Shown: positions 25,251-32,527, numbered from the stretch's first letter. The stretch: DNA of 36,234 nucleotides from Anaerorhabdus sp036637135 (GCF_036637135.1 NZ_JAVWNC010000021.1:1-36234), one strand, 5' to 3'. Numbers and translations are program-made. Notes: a model not told the origin generated them from the letters alone.

Positions 25251-25691
25251 ATGAAGGTAGAGGTAGAAATTGATCCAAGTTGTCAAGAATTGCGATTGAT
25301 GATTATTACACAAACAATGAATGATGAGGTTCAACAACTATTAACAAGAATTCAAAAACCTGAAGTAGAACTTTTATCAGGATTTCATGATAGTGGTGTT
25401 CGGTTAATCCAACAAGATGAGATCATTCGGATTTATACCGAAGATAACAAAGTGGTTACTAGTACAAAAAAAGGTGAGTATACTTTGCGACTTCGGTTAT
25501 ATGAATGTGAAAGTAAACTGGATCCAAAACGATTTGTTAGAATATCAAATTCAGAAATTATTAATCTAAAAGAAGTATCTAATTTTGATTTGCAATATTC
25601 AGGTACAATTCATGTCAAAATGAAGAATGGTGAATCTACGTTTGTATCAAGAAGATATGTTTCTAAAATAAAGAAAGTGTTAGGTATATAA
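25251..25691 (+). CDS. LytTR-family DNA-binding protein without receiver domain
   Basis: A 146-residue protein with a C-terminal LytTR DNA-binding domain (about 55-146; RLRLYECESKLDPKRFVRISNSEIINLKEVSNFDLQYSGTIHVKMKNGESTFVSRRYV). No response-regulator receiver is present. The frame is open to an earlier ATG at 25197, but that lies in the upstream terminator; AAAGGGGTGA places the start at 25251. The DUF3021 membrane gene begins one base after the stop. The pair matches the layout of LytTR regulatory systems, in which a membrane partner restrains the regulator. Confidence 0.9.
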   Translation: MKVEVEIDPSCQELRLMIITQTMNDEVQQLLTRIQKPEVELLSGFHDSGVRLIQQDEIIRIYTEDNKVVTSTKKGEYTLRLRLYECESKLDPKRFVRISNSEIINLKEVSNFDLQYSGTIHVKMKNGESTFVSRRYVSKIKKVLGI

Positions 25692-25692
25692 A

Positions 25693-26145
25693 ATGAAAAA
25701 GAGATTCTTACTACAAGCAGTACTTGGGGTATTTATTGGTGTATCTATTAGTTTTATAGTTCCACTATTTATTTCTTTGGTAGTGAATGATGGAAGTTAT
25801 TATCCTGTTGCATTGGAAATGGAAGTAGCATACGGTAATCAATTAAATGCAGTTGTGATACAAGTAATTGTTTCGATGATTTATGGAGCTGCGTGGGGAG
25901 TTGCGCCACTTGTGTTTAAAATAGAGAAGTGGAGTTTACTTCGCCAAACGATGACACATCTTGCGTGTACATCACTTTGTACCTTTCCAGCTGCCTATAT
26001 TTGTTACTGGATGGATCATAAGGTATCATCAATAATTATATATTTTGCAATTTTCTTACTTATTTATATGGTAATTTGGTTTGCACAGTATATGAATATT
26101 AGGATGCAAGTTAAGGCATTGAATCAAAAGATAAACACGATTTAG
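25693..26145 (+). CDS. DUF3021 membrane protein, partner of the LytTR regulator
   Basis: A 150-residue integral membrane protein with four hydrophobic segments (about 7-30, 55-75, 92-108 and 112-132) and a short cytoplasmic tail. Composition, size and position directly behind a LytTR gene fit DUF3021. By analogy with HdrRM/BrsRM-like systems it may bind and inhibit the LytTR protein at the membrane. That role is inference. Confidence 0.85.
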   Translation: MKKRFLLQAVLGVFIGVSISFIVPLFISLVVNDGSYYPVALEMEVAYGNQLNAVVIQVIVSMIYGAAWGVAPLVFKIEKWSLLRQTMTHLACTSLCTFPAAYICYWMDHKVSSIIIYFAIFLLIYMVIWFAQYMNIRMQVKALNQKINTI

Positions 26146-26189
26146 TAAAATAATAATTTCATATATGATACGAAATAGTTAACATCAAT

Positions 26190-26203
26190 AGCTATGGTAT
26201 ACT
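26190..26203 (+). promoter_or_regulatory. Extended -10 promoter of the DUF975 gene
   Basis: TGGTATACT (hexamer 26198-26203) lies 21 bases before the start codon. No convincing -35 is visible. Confidence 0.4.
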
Positions 26204-26224
26204 TAGGATAAGTGAGGTATCTAT

Positions 26225-26824
26225 ATGGATGGAAAACAATTAAAAAGGCGTGCAAAAGAATTAATGAAACCCTATTTGGGAATTATGTTTGTATGTGCCC
26301 TTATAATTTGGGCACTGAATTATTTACGTATTAAATATGATAATATCTTCATGGTTATTCTTATGTTGTTTATCCTTAGTCCATTTGAAATTGGATTTCA
26401 ATGGTTAACGGTGGATATTGTAGATGGAATAAAAGTAAAATTTACAGATGTATTTGAAGGGTTCAATCAATACGGTAGAGTAATTGGATTTGCATTCATC
26501 AATTCACTTCTAATATTTGGGTGGTTGTTGTTACTGGTTATTCCAGGTATTGTTAAAACGTATTCATACATACTGGCTCCCTACATTTTGAAAGATAATC
26601 CTGAAATGTCTGCAATTGATGCGATATCCGAAAGTAGAGTACTTATGGATGGACATAAATTTGATTTGTTTTTTATTCACTTATCGTTTATCTTGTGGAT
26701 TATAGGTTCAGCATTGACCTTTGGTATTCTTGGTTTATATGGTGGACCCTATATGTACATGACCACCGCAAGTTTTTATCGCATGATTAAAGCAAAAGAT
26801 GATTGTGTTCATATCGATTTATAA
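26225..26824 (+). CDS. DUF975 family membrane protein
   Basis: A 199-residue membrane protein. It begins with a basic LKRRAKELMKPYLG segment and has several hydrophobic helices, plus the family-type YSYILAPYILKDNPEMSAIDAISESRVLMDGHKFDLFFIHLSFILW stretch. Function of DUF975 is not established. GTGAGGT precedes the start. It lies between the LytTR pair and the ABC-F unit and seems to have its own promoter. Confidence 0.85.
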   Translation: MDGKQLKRRAKELMKPYLGIMFVCALIIWALNYLRIKYDNIFMVILMLFILSPFEIGFQWLTVDIVDGIKVKFTDVFEGFNQYGRVIGFAFINSLLIFGWLLLLVIPGIVKTYSYILAPYILKDNPEMSAIDAISESRVLMDGHKFDLFFIHLSFILWIIGSALTFGILGLYGGPYMYMTTASFYRMIKAKDDCVHIDL

Positions 26825-26855
26825 TTGACAAATAGATTAGGTAGCGTGGTATAAT
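26825..26855 (+). promoter_or_regulatory. Strong promoter of the ABC-F leader
   Basis: Consensus TTGACA (26825-26830) and TATAAT (26850-26855) with a TGG extended -10. The spacer is 19 bases, longer than ideal. It lies about 29 bases upstream of the leader ORF. Confidence 0.65.
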
Positions 26856-26884
26856 CTTTATATCGTAACAAGGTGGTGAAGACG

Positions 26885-27004
26885 ATGAGTATTTGTACAC
26901 AACAACATTTGAATGAAAATAATGTAAATCATTTTGATGCTTTTTGTCGTACAATTTCATTTACAAACCTTCTATTAAACAAGGGACGAGTGCGTCTATC
27001 ATAG
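26885..27004 (+). CDS. 39-residue leader peptide upstream of the ABC-F gene
   Basis: A short ORF with an AAGGTGGTG ribosome site, sitting between a strong promoter and an intrinsic terminator ahead of the ABC-F gene. The peptide begins MSICTQQHLNENNVNHF and ends GRVRLS. Codons 28-30 lie within one arm of a potential hairpin (26968-26975 with 27001-27008). This matches the layout of ribosome-stalling leaders that induce antibiotic-resistance ABC-F genes. Confidence 0.65.
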   Translation: MSICTQQHLNENNVNHFDAFCRTISFTNLLLNKGRVRLS

Positions 27005-27037
27005 AAGGAATTGATGAAACCATAGTCGTTTAAATTA

Positions 27038-27068
27038 AAGCTAGGTTTTATTAACTTAGCTTTTTATT
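27038..27068 (+). terminator. Attenuator terminator ahead of the ABC-F gene
   Basis: AAGCTAGGTT pairs with AACTTAGCTT (10 bp, one G-T) around a 5-base loop, followed by TTTATT. It lies after the leader stop and before the ABC-F start. Flanking complementary arms (27004-27013 with 27072-27081, and 26968-26975 with 27001-27008) could form alternative structures. Confidence 0.7.
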
Positions 27069-27103
27069 ATGCAATTCCTTCAAAACTAATGGAGGATAAG
27101 AAA

Positions 27104-28657
27104 ATGAAAATACAAATTAATAATTTAATGAAGTCATATACTGGTGAAATTGTTTTGGATGAATTATCACTAGAGATAGTAAAGGGAAGTAAGTGTGCAA
27201 TCGTAGGAGAGAATGGTTGTGGAAAATCAACCTTACTTAAAATCATTGCGGGTATTGAAAATTATCAATCGGGTGATGTATTTATTCCAAAGGAAATGAG
27301 TATTGGTTATATGGTACAAGTATTCCCAAGTTACAAGGAAACAAGTCGATCGTTTATCTTGTCGAGTTTTCATCATTACCAAAATTATTATAATAAAATC
27401 AAAGAATTAGAATATAAAATGGCAAATGAAGAAATTGATGAGCATATACTCGATGAGTATGCAAAAGTATATGCTAAGTTTGAACATGCAGGTGGGTATG
27501 ACTTAGAAAACTCACTGGAAGCATATGCAAAGGGATTGGGCATTGATGATGTGTTGGAACAATCGTTTGATACTTTAAGTGGCGGACAAAAAACAAGAAT
27601 AATTTTAGTGCAATTATTACTGGAAAATCATGAAGTGCTTTGTTTGGATGAGCCAACTAACCATTTGGATATGGATGGAATTGAATGGTTAGAGAATTAT
27701 TGCAAGACGACAAATAAAACACTGATACTTGTATCACATGATCGACAATTTTTAATGAATGTTGTGTCTGTATTTTATGAAATTGAGGATGGCATGGTAG
27801 TCACCTATCATGGTAATTATGATCAATATCGAGTACAACGACATGAGCGTTTCTTAAAACTTGTATTGAACTATGAAGAGCAACAAAAAGAAATACAAAA
27901 AATTAAACTTGCGATTCGCAGATATCGACAATGGGGTCACGAAGGAGATAACGAGGATTTCTTTAAACGTGCTAAAGCATTAGAAAAAAGATTAGATCGA
28001 ATTGAAAAGTTACCAAAACCAATTGAGATTAGAAATAAATTAACTTTTGATTTGAAGAGTACACAAGTAGGTAGCAAGGATGTAGTGATTGCGAAAGATT
28101 TTGTGATTGGTTATGATACACCATTATGTGAGGAAATGAATTTTACAATACAACGAAAAGAAAGAGTAGCAATTGTTGCACCAAATGGAACAGGGAAGAC
28201 AACATTATTTAAAACGCTATTGGGTTTAGTCTTACCATATTCAGGAGAAATCACATTTGGTCAAACAGTGGATGTAGGATACTTACCACAAATTATACAA
28301 TTTGAAAATGGATCTGAGCGAATACTGGATTACTTTATTCGCGTCTGTAATTTGGAAGAAGAAAAAGCAAGAAGATATCTTGCTTGGTTTGGATTCTATC
28401 AAGTTGATATGTATCGCTACATTTCAAGTTTTAGTGGTGGTGAACAAGTGAGAATGAAATTACTTGAAATTATGCTAAAGGGATGTAACTGTATTTTGTT
28501 GGATGAACCTACCAATCATCTTGACTTGTTGAGTTGCGAAATCATTGAAAATGTATTAACGAAGTTTGAAGGAACAATTATCGTTATTAGCCATGACCGT
28601 TTATTTCTACAAAACTTGCGTGTTCGTACAATAGAATTATGCACTAAAGAGCTGTAA
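27104..28657 (+). CDS. ABC-F family ATPase (ribosome protection / translation factor type)
   Basis: A 517-residue soluble protein with two ABC ATPase domains and no membrane segments. First domain: Walker A GENGCGKST, signature LSGGQKTR, Walker B CLDEPTNHLD. A charged helical linker follows (about 245-310, including RQWGHEGDNEDFFKRAKALEKRLDR). Second domain: APNGTGKTT, FSGGEQVR, LLDEPTNHLD. ABC-F proteins act on the ribosome, and some (Vga, Lsa, OptrA types) give resistance to 50S-targeting antibiotics. The leader and attenuator upstream favour an inducible resistance role, but subfamily is not certain. GGAGG places the start at 27104 rather than the in-frame ATG at 27089. Confidence 0.92.
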   Translation: MKIQINNLMKSYTGEIVLDELSLEIVKGSKCAIVGENGCGKSTLLKIIAGIENYQSGDVFIPKEMSIGYMVQVFPSYKETSRSFILSSFHHYQNYYNKIKELEYKMANEEIDEHILDEYAKVYAKFEHAGGYDLENSLEAYAKGLGIDDVLEQSFDTLSGGQKTRIILVQLLLENHEVLCLDEPTNHLDMDGIEWLENYCKTTNKTLILVSHDRQFLMNVVSVFYEIEDGMVVTYHGNYDQYRVQRHERFLKLVLNYEEQQKEIQKIKLAIRRYRQWGHEGDNEDFFKRAKALEKRLDRIEKLPKPIEIRNKLTFDLKSTQVGSKDVVIAKDFVIGYDTPLCEEMNFTIQRKERVAIVAPNGTGKTTLFKTLLGLVLPYSGEITFGQTVDVGYLPQIIQFENGSERILDYFIRVCNLEEEKARRYLAWFGFYQVDMYRYISSFSGGEQVRMKLLEIMLKGCNCILLDEPTNHLDLLSCEIIENVLTKFEGTIIVISHDRLFLQNLRVRTIELCTKEL

Positions 28658-29411
28658 TATTTACAGCTTCTTTTTGTGTAGTACGATGATAATTAACATG
28701 AGGATAACCAAGAACTAATGTGGCTACAACACGTTCTCCAGATTTTAGTTTAAGATGATGACGTAACTTTCGTGATAGTTTGGTTGCGATTGTAAAGAAA
28801 CCACTGTAAAGAACTCCTAAGCCAAGTGATTCAGCCATAAGTGCCATTCTTGTGGTTGAAATCATTCCGTTTGTATTGTTTCTAGAAACAATAAGGATAA
28901 CTAAGGGAGCTTTTTTGAAAAAGAAATGATTATCAATTTGTATTCTTTTAGCAGGAGCATAGAACATTTTAACAAACGGCAAGCATTTCTTGAACAAATG
29001 TATTGCGATGTTTTCGATTTCATTTATTTTGTTTTGAATAATAATATATGAAACATCTTGAGCATTTGTTGCGGATGGTGAATAACGACCAGCTTCAATG
29101 AGTTGATGAATAATCTCTTGTGAAATATGTGTATCTTTGAAATTACGAGTACTACGACCAGATTGATAAACTTGCATAAGCAAGTTTGGGTCAAGGCGTG
29201 GTTGATTAGTTAGTTCGATGGGCTCATCATCGAACCCGGTGATTGATACAGCTTGCTTTGGACATATAGCGACACAATGACCGCAGTGAATACAATTTTG
29301 TTGAATAATCGAAGCTTTTTGATTGATTAAGATAATATTATTTGATGGACAATCAATGATGCATAGATTACAACCAATACAAGTTGAGTTGATTTGAATT
29401 AAGTGTTCCAT
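28644..29411 (-). CDS. Ferredoxin-nitroreductase fusion oxidoreductase
   Basis: A 255-residue protein. The N-terminal 2x[4Fe-4S] ferredoxin domain has CIGCNLCIIDCP (residues 11-22) and CIHCGHCVAICP (residues 40-51). It is followed by an FMN-binding nitroreductase domain (YQSGRSTRNFKDTHIS, RYSPSATNAQDVSYIII, and a C-terminal GVLYSGFF and LVLGYPHV). Such fusions are widespread in anaerobes and probably pass electrons from ferredoxin clusters to FMN. Substrate is unknown. AGGAGGT precedes the start. Its 3' end overlaps the ABC-F gene by 14 bases on the opposite strand, and upstream it diverges from feoAB. Confidence 0.9.
   Translation of the reverse strand: MEHLIQINSTCIGCNLCIIDCPSNNIILINQKASIIQQNCIHCGHCVAICPKQAVSITGFDDEPIELTNQPRLDPNLLMQVYQSGRSTRNFKDTHISQEIIHQLIEAGRYSPSATNAQDVSYIIIQNKINEIENIAIHLFKKCLPFVKMFYAPAKRIQIDNHFFFKKAPLVILIVSRNNTNGMISTTRMALMAESLGLGVLYSGFFTIATKLSRKLRHHLKLKSGERVVATLVLGYPHVNYHRTTQKEAVNITAL
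28648..28675. terminator. Terminator shared by convergent ABC-F and nitroreductase genes
   Basis: GCTGTAA (28651-28657) pairs with TTACAGC (28661-28667), followed by TTCTTTTTG on the plus strand. It lies within the overlapping 3' ends of the two genes; the minus-strand tail is weaker. Confidence 0.65.
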
Positions 29412-29496
29412 GGTATACCTCCTAGTTTGTAAATTCTCTTAACTACTTAAAAGTGTAGCATGAGAAAAAGAAATTGATATTTTTTTATAAAATCTC

Positions 29497-29525
29497 TTGT
29501 TTTTTTATAACGGTTAGGGTAGACT
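29497..29525 (+). promoter_or_regulatory. feoAB promoter
   Basis: TTGTTT (29497-29502) and TAGACT (29520-29525) are 17 bases apart, 37 bases before feoA. The -10 is covered by a DtxR/IdeR-like box. Confidence 0.55.
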
Positions 29526-29532
29526 AACTATG
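29514..29532 (+). promoter_or_regulatory. DtxR/IdeR-like iron box over the feoAB promoter
   Basis: TTAGGGTAGACTAAC agrees with the first 15 bases of the DtxR/IdeR consensus TTAGGTTAGSCTAACCTAA at all but two positions, and forms an imperfect inverted repeat. Its overlap with the -10 predicts iron-dependent repression of feoAB. Confidence 0.6.
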
Positions 29533-29561
29533 GGTTAAATAAAATTGTTGGAGGTAAGCAT

Positions 29562-29789
29562 ATGACATTATTTGATTGCGCTATTAATCAGCAAGTAAAA
29601 GTAATAGGAATTGAAGGCGATACTCCGGTTCGTAAACGTTTAATTGATATGGGTATCACAACTAATACAATTATTCATATAAAAAAGATTGCGCCGATGG
29701 GGGATCCAATTGAAATTCATCTAAGAGGATATGAGTTGTCTCTTCGTAAGGATGAAGCGAAGAAAATAAAGGTGGAAAGAATTGCATGA
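29562..29789 (+). CDS. feoA: Ferrous iron transport accessory protein FeoA
   Basis: A 75-residue SH3-like cytoplasmic protein. The RKRLIDMGITTNTIIHIKKIAPMGDPIEIHLRGYELSLRKDEAKKI stretch is typical of FeoA, which supports FeoB-mediated ferrous iron uptake. TTGGAGGT precedes the start, and its TGA overlaps the feoB ATG by 4 bases. Transcription is probably iron-controlled through the box in its promoter. Confidence 0.94.
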   Translation: MTLFDCAINQQVKVIGIEGDTPVRKRLIDMGITTNTIIHIKKIAPMGDPIEIHLRGYELSLRKDEAKKIKVERIA

Positions 29790-31783
29790 AACATACAGTA
29801 GCATTAGTAGGAAATCCCAATAGTGGTAAAACAACTCTTTTCAATCAACTTACAGGGTCTAAACAACATGTGGGAAATTGGCCAGGGGTTACAATTGAGA
29901 AAAAAGTTGGTGTTTTTAATTATGAGGAACATGAAATTACATTAGTAGATTTACCTGGTATTTATAGTATGTCTCCTTATAGTATTGAAGAAGTTGTCTC
30001 TCGTGATTTTATAATGGAGGAACATCCAGACTTAATTATTAATATTGTGGATGGAACAAATCTTGAAAGAAATTTATATTTGAGTATGCAATTAAAAGAA
30101 TTGGGATTGCCCATGGTTATTGCAGTAAATATGATGGATGAGTTGCATCAAAAAGATATTGAATTAAATATCCAACAATTATCAAAAGAGTTAAATACAC
30201 CAGTTGTACCAATTAGCGCAAGAAATGGTGAAGGAATGAATGAGTTAATTCATAGTTTAATTCACAATACAAATAGTTCTACATATACTTATGATGTGCA
30301 AACAGAAAATATATTGAATCGTATACAAGTATTGGTTGAAGAGACAAGACATGATCATACTCATGATAAATTCTATTCAATTAAGTTACTTGAAAATGAT
30401 GAATTAATTCGTAAAGAATTAAATTTTAGTGATAAACAATTGGAAGAACTTAAAAGTATACAAAAAGATTTTTGCGTATTAAAAAATCAAAAAGACATTG
30501 ATATGGCTGTAGCGGATACACGCTATATGGAAATAGAAGGAATTATATCTCGTAGTTTATGTAAGCCATGTGTTGCGCAAATGAAGAGTGGATCTGATCG
30601 CATTGATTCATTGTTGACACATAAGTATTTAGGGATACCCATGTTCTTTGTGATTTTATTTATTATTTTTATGATTACATTTGGTCCACTAGGTTCGACA
30701 TTACAAGGTTTCTTGGAGTCGTGTATAGAATTATTTAGTGAATGGTCAATGAATGGTTTAGCTGGACTTGGCGCAAGTGATTGGGCTATTAATCTAGTTA
30801 CTACTGTTATCGGTGGTGTTGGAAGTGTTGTATCTTTCATGCCACAAATTATGTTGTTGTTCTTGTTCCTGTCAATATTAGAAGACAGTGGATATATGTC
30901 GCGTGCTGCATTTTTGATGGATCGTATGCTACGTAAAATTGGTTTAAATGGTAAAGCCTTTATTCCAATGCTTATGGGATTTGGTTGTACGGTTCCAGCA
31001 ATCATGGCGACTCGTGTGTTAGAAAATGAAAAAGATCGAAAGATGACAATGCTTCTAACACCATTTATGTCTTGCGGTGCACGTTTGCCTGTGTATGCGT
31101 TATTTGCAGGAGTGTTCTTTCCTACCAACGCGGGTGTCGCAATTTTCGCAATGTATGTATTGGGGATTGTAGTCGCAATCGTTTGTGGACTCCTTCTTAG
31201 AAAAACTGTATTTAAAGGTGATGGCTCTACATTTATATTGGAACTGCCTCCTTATCGTTTACCATCCTTTAAAAATACAATGATGCATATGTGGGAAAAA
31301 GCAAAAGGCTTCTTAACAAAAGCAGGAACAATTATTTTTTCGATGACAGTACTCTTATGGTTCTTAACTAATTTTAGTTTTACATTCCAAATGGTTGAAG
31401 ATCCAGCGATGAGTATTTTAGGTAATATCGGTCAAGCAATTGCGTGGATATTTGCACCACTTGGATTTGGTAACTGGCAATCTGTTATCTCACTTATGAG
31501 CGGATTTATCGCAAAAGAAAGTGTTGTATCAAGTATGTCAGTTGTCTATGGAGTTGGAACTAATGCGGAGTTAGAACTTGTGTTAGCACAAGTGTTCACT
31601 CATGCGAGTGCAATTTCATTCATGGTATTCACACTACTATATAGTCCATGTATGGCTGCAGTCGCAACAATTAAGAGTGAGAGTGGTAGTTGGAAATTTA
31701 CGTTAGAAAGTATTCTGTTTCAAACAGGAGTTGCATACATAGTTTCATTCATTGCGTTTAGTTTATTTAATGTATTCATGTAG
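29786..31783 (+). CDS. feoB: Ferrous iron transporter FeoB
   Basis: A 665-residue ferrous iron permease. The N-terminal GTPase domain has G1 GNPNSGKTT (residues 9-17), a GNWPGVTIEKK switch, G3 VDLPG, and G4 NMMD. A helical spacer follows, then the polytopic domain with the Gate motifs (LEDSGYMSRAAFLMDR, MGFGCTVPAIMATR, and FMSCGARLPVYALF). Both Gly-Cys pairs in these segments are kept. No FeoC gene follows. It is translationally coupled to feoA, and a terminator overlaps the stop codon. Confidence 0.96.
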   Translation: MKHTVALVGNPNSGKTTLFNQLTGSKQHVGNWPGVTIEKKVGVFNYEEHEITLVDLPGIYSMSPYSIEEVVSRDFIMEEHPDLIINIVDGTNLERNLYLSMQLKELGLPMVIAVNMMDELHQKDIELNIQQLSKELNTPVVPISARNGEGMNELIHSLIHNTNSSTYTYDVQTENILNRIQVLVEETRHDHTHDKFYSIKLLENDELIRKELNFSDKQLEELKSIQKDFCVLKNQKDIDMAVADTRYMEIEGIISRSLCKPCVAQMKSGSDRIDSLLTHKYLGIPMFFVILFIIFMITFGPLGSTLQGFLESCIELFSEWSMNGLAGLGASDWAINLVTTVIGGVGSVVSFMPQIMLLFLFLSILEDSGYMSRAAFLMDRMLRKIGLNGKAFIPMLMGFGCTVPAIMATRVLENEKDRKMTMLLTPFMSCGARLPVYALFAGVFFPTNAGVAIFAMYVLGIVVAIVCGLLLRKTVFKGDGSTFILELPPYRLPSFKNTMMHMWEKAKGFLTKAGTIIFSMTVLLWFLTNFSFTFQMVEDPAMSILGNIGQAIAWIFAPLGFGNWQSVISLMSGFIAKESVVSSMSVVYGVGTNAELELVLAQVFTHASAISFMVFTLLYSPCMAAVATIKSESGSWKFTLESILFQTGVAYIVSFIAFSLFNVFM

Positions 31784-31810
31784 GAGCTGATATTCAGCTC
31801 CTTTTCTTTT
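31783..31810 (+). terminator. Terminator of feoAB
   Basis: GGAGCTGA pairs with TCAGCTCC around TAT and is followed by TTTTCTTTT. The stem begins at the last base of the feoB stop codon. Confidence 0.9.
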
Positions 31811-31822
31811 AATGTATAAGTA

Positions 31823-31852
31823 TTGCATTGTGTTAGGTGTTTAGGATATACT
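31823..31852 (+). promoter_or_regulatory. Promoter of the first c-di-GMP riboswitch transcript
   Basis: TTGCAT (31823-31828) and TATACT (31847-31852) are separated by 18 bases. The predicted start falls a few bases before the aptamer, as expected for a riboswitch leader. Confidence 0.6.
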
Positions 31853-31870
31853 AAGGTTGTAAAATAAAAT

Positions 31871-31937
31871 AAGTAAAATCATTGAAAGATGATGGCACAA
31901 AGCTAAAGGGCCTGTAAAATGGCAGCCAGTTGCACTA
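31871..31937 (+). ncRNA. c-di-GMP-I (GEMM-I) riboswitch aptamer, copy 1
   Basis: The GAAA-capped helix ATCATT-GAAA-GATGAT (31878-31893) is followed by GGCACAAAGC, GGGCCT and GGCAGCCAGTTGC. This is the conserved core of the GEMM-I c-di-GMP riboswitch, including the GAAA tetraloop and the ACAAAGC joining segment. Its 42-base core (31894-31935) differs from copy 2 by one base. A hairpin terminator follows (31950-31987), and aptamer bases 31926-31929 (CCAG) can pair with CTGG at 31958-31961 as an antiterminator. No gene directly follows this copy. Confidence 0.9.
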
Positions 31938-31949
31938 ATGGAAACTTTT

Positions 31950-31987
31950 AAAGTGTGCTGGATTCTGGCGCACTTTATTTTATTTCC
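31950..31987 (+). terminator. Expression-platform terminator of riboswitch copy 1
   Basis: AAAGTGTGC (31950-31958) pairs with GCGCACTTT (31968-31976) and is followed by a T-rich ATTTTATTT. The left arm competes with the aptamer 3' strand, so ligand binding should favour termination. That logic is inference. Confidence 0.7.
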
Positions 31988-32328
31988 AAAAGGCTTATCG
32001 AAGTAACTAGTGATAGTGAATTAATTATATGTGGTGAATCTCTCATATGATTCACAAATGAGATGAGACCGAAAGGTCAATATCGAATTTTACAAATACC
32101 TGGTGTCTGTCCAACTACCTAGTATGATCTAAATACCCAGAATTAAACCAATACCTGTAATGTCCACTCCCGTGCCATAGCCTGTCCTCGTGTTAAATGT
32201 TTTAGCGAGAAGCATTTAGCAAAACTTCATGTATAAAGAAACGTCATCTTCTTTGTATTATCATTCCTCATTATAAAACAGGCGTGGCAACCAAAAATCA
32301 AAAGGCAATCTGACAAATTGCCTTTTTT
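31988..32328 (+). ncRNA. Gene-less segment bounded by its own terminator; candidate noncoding RNA
   Basis: About 340 bases without a supportable ORF lie between riboswitch 1 and a strong terminator. Visible structure includes GAATC...GATTC (32036-32053), GACC-GAAA-GGTC (32067-32078), and a 9-bp hairpin TGTTAAATG / CATTTAGCA (32191-32221). There are degenerate repeats of ATACCTG..TGTCCA (from 32096 and 32151). A terminator with no ORF before it, downstream of a regulated leader, suggests a structured RNA made on readthrough. It does not match RNase P, SRP, tmRNA or a standard riboswitch that I recognise. 6S-like or other RNA cannot be excluded. Confidence 0.4.
32300..32328 (+). terminator. Terminator ending the gene-less segment
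   Basis: AAAGGCAAT (32301-32309) pairs with ATTGCCTTT (32317-32325), followed by TTT. It precedes the promoter of riboswitch 2. Confidence 0.85.
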
Positions 32329-32375
32329 GTGGTGAATTAGTTTACTAAAATTAATGAGTATTAAACAATACTTGC

Positions 32376-32403
32376 TTGATAAGTTGACTTTAGTTGCTAT
32401 AAT
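32376..32403 (+). promoter_or_regulatory. Promoter of riboswitch copy 2 and the surface lipoprotein
   Basis: TTGATA (32376-32381) and an extended -10 TGCTATAAT (hexamer 32398-32403) have a 16-base spacer. The start would be just upstream of the aptamer. Confidence 0.7.
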
Positions 32404-32417
32404 TAAGCTATAAACCT

Positions 32418-32487
32418 ATGAGTAAACCTATCGAAAGGTAGGGGCACAAAGCTAAAGGGCCTGTAAAATGGTAGCCAGTTGCACAAG
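32418..32487 (+). ncRNA. c-di-GMP-I (GEMM-I) riboswitch aptamer, copy 2
   Basis: CCTATC-GAAA-GGTAGG (32427-32442) is followed by the same GGCACAAAGC..GGGCCT..AGCCAGTTGC core as copy 1 (32443-32484, one base different). The GAAA-capped helices of the two copies differ in sequence but keep pairing, which supports structure. GCCAGT in the aptamer (32474-32479) can pair with ACTGGC (32500-32505), which is part of the following terminator, giving a switch. It lies 60 bases upstream of a surface lipoprotein gene, a common target of c-di-GMP riboswitches. Confidence 0.92.
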
Positions 32488-32495
32488 TAATATCA

Positions 32496-32527
32496 GTGTA
32501 CTGGCAATTCAAGTATGCATTTTTTTT
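32496..32527 (+). terminator. Expression-platform terminator of riboswitch copy 2
   Basis: GTGTACT (32496-32502) pairs with AGTATGC (32512-32518, two G-T pairs) and is followed by eight T. Its left arm overlaps the antiterminator partner of the aptamer. Confidence 0.65.

Noticed and set aside
30523..31128. 201-codon minus-strand ORF within feoB
   Set aside because: Antisense to the conserved FeoB Gate region; no independent motif.
32063..32122. 19-codon ORF in the gene-less segment
   Set aside because: No ribosome binding site, no coupling, and composition gives no hint of coding.
32280..32325. T-box-like GTGGCAACC before a terminator
   Set aside because: Upstream lacks a recognisable Stem I, the complementary antiterminator strand is absent, and no tRNA-synthetase or amino-acid gene follows.
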